Shown here in pieces: positions 63,870 through 64,000 of a stretch of DNA of 64,000 nt (its first letter is position 1; each line of letters begins with the position of its first letter). The stretch is from positions 7,469,001 through 7,533,000 of the forward strand of contig JAQISU010000118.1 in assembly GCA_029339505.1 (NCBI GenBank). The letters run 5' to 3'. The DNA is from Unio delphinus (taxonomy: Eukaryota > Mollusca > Bivalvia > Unionida > Unionidae). Below the pieces are notes generated by a model. That model ran no database searches and was not told the DNA's origin. It saw nothing but the letters and a program-made list of their open reading frames with translations. Both the position numbers and the translations under genes were made by a program.

Positions 63870-64000
63870 ACCCAATATTCTCAAAAAGAATTAATCATTC
63901 AATTTGTTAATGGTATGTGAGGAAGTTAGAAAAAAAATAGAAGTGAGTCTATAATCACTGTCTCTTTTTACTTTTGTTTGAAGTGCGTCTATAAGCACAA

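Larger units (their letters stand above)
40086..64000 (+). mobile_element. Maverick/Polinton element, copy B (right end outside window)
   Basis: Same element as 2759-21903, split by a 7007-bp LTR retrotransposon. The window ends at the equivalent of copy A base 19662, so accessory genes 2 and 3 and the right inverted repeat are not visible. Differences I saw from copy A: 3416 G to A, T-run length near 10190, 10499 T to G, one base giving E125K in the ATPase, one base near 13462, and the stem-loop loop base. Confidence 0.97.

Noticed and set aside
40086..64000. Copy B as an independent insertion of the Polinton
   Set aside because: It shares the same left flank, SINE and satellite at the same distances and all the same lesions.

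Overview
The window is eukaryotic, from an invertebrate that is most likely a marine mollusc. There are no bacterial operons. The single-copy DNA is AT-rich and packed with unrelated satellites, tRNA-derived SINEs, a LINE fragment and LTR elements. The SINE tails and the BIR and Gmr1-like content resemble what I know of bivalve and gastropod genomes; the species is inference.

Layout. (1) 1-2758: flank with a 43-bp satellite, a ~31-bp repeat field and a SINE. (2) 2759-21903: a complete Maverick/Polinton (adintovirus-like) element of about 19.1 kb with 325-bp terminal inverted repeats. (3) 21904-36945: non-viral spacer with at least seven tandem-repeat families, SINEs, a solo LTR, a LINE fragment and possibly two host exons. 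(4) 36946-64000: the flank and the same element again (B = A + 37327, then +44339/+44338). Copy B is interrupted at 46879-53885 by a 7007-bp LTR retrotransposon with a 5-bp target duplication. The right end of copy B lies beyond the window. The copies differ at only a handful of bases and share their left flank, so this is a recent segmental duplication or two haplotypes placed in series, not two insertions.

The Polinton carries protein-primed DNA polymerase B, chromodomain integrase, packaging ATPase, adenain-like protease, double-jelly-roll major capsid protein, penton-like minor capsid protein, pVI-like and pX-like proteins, and several small conserved proteins. Accessory genes include a single-BIR inhibitor-of-apoptosis-like protein, a zinc-knuckle protein and coiled-coil proteins at both ends. 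Polymerase, integrase, both capsid genes and several small genes carry stops or frameshifts, identical in both copies, so the element was dead before it was duplicated. ATPase, protease, BIR, zinc-knuckle and some small genes remain open.

The most unusual signal is regulatory. Five sites match the metazoan replication-dependent histone mRNA 3' stem-loop (6-bp stem, 4-base loop, ACCCA or ACTCA after it, purine-rich downstream element). They lie just after terminal accessory genes and inside both inverted repeats. Four of these five genes also share a core of the type ATCCGCGCTT placed 4-6 bases before the TATA box. By contrast several polymerase-side and structural genes have AATAAA. This suggests an early gene class that borrows histone-type, possibly S-phase-linked, mRNA 3' processing.

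The LTR element in copy B looks like the Gmr1 group of Ty3/gypsy (integrase before reverse transcriptase). It has an open Gag-protease-integrase frame but lacks reverse transcriptase and RNase H; a short RNase H C-terminal tail after the stop marks the deletion.
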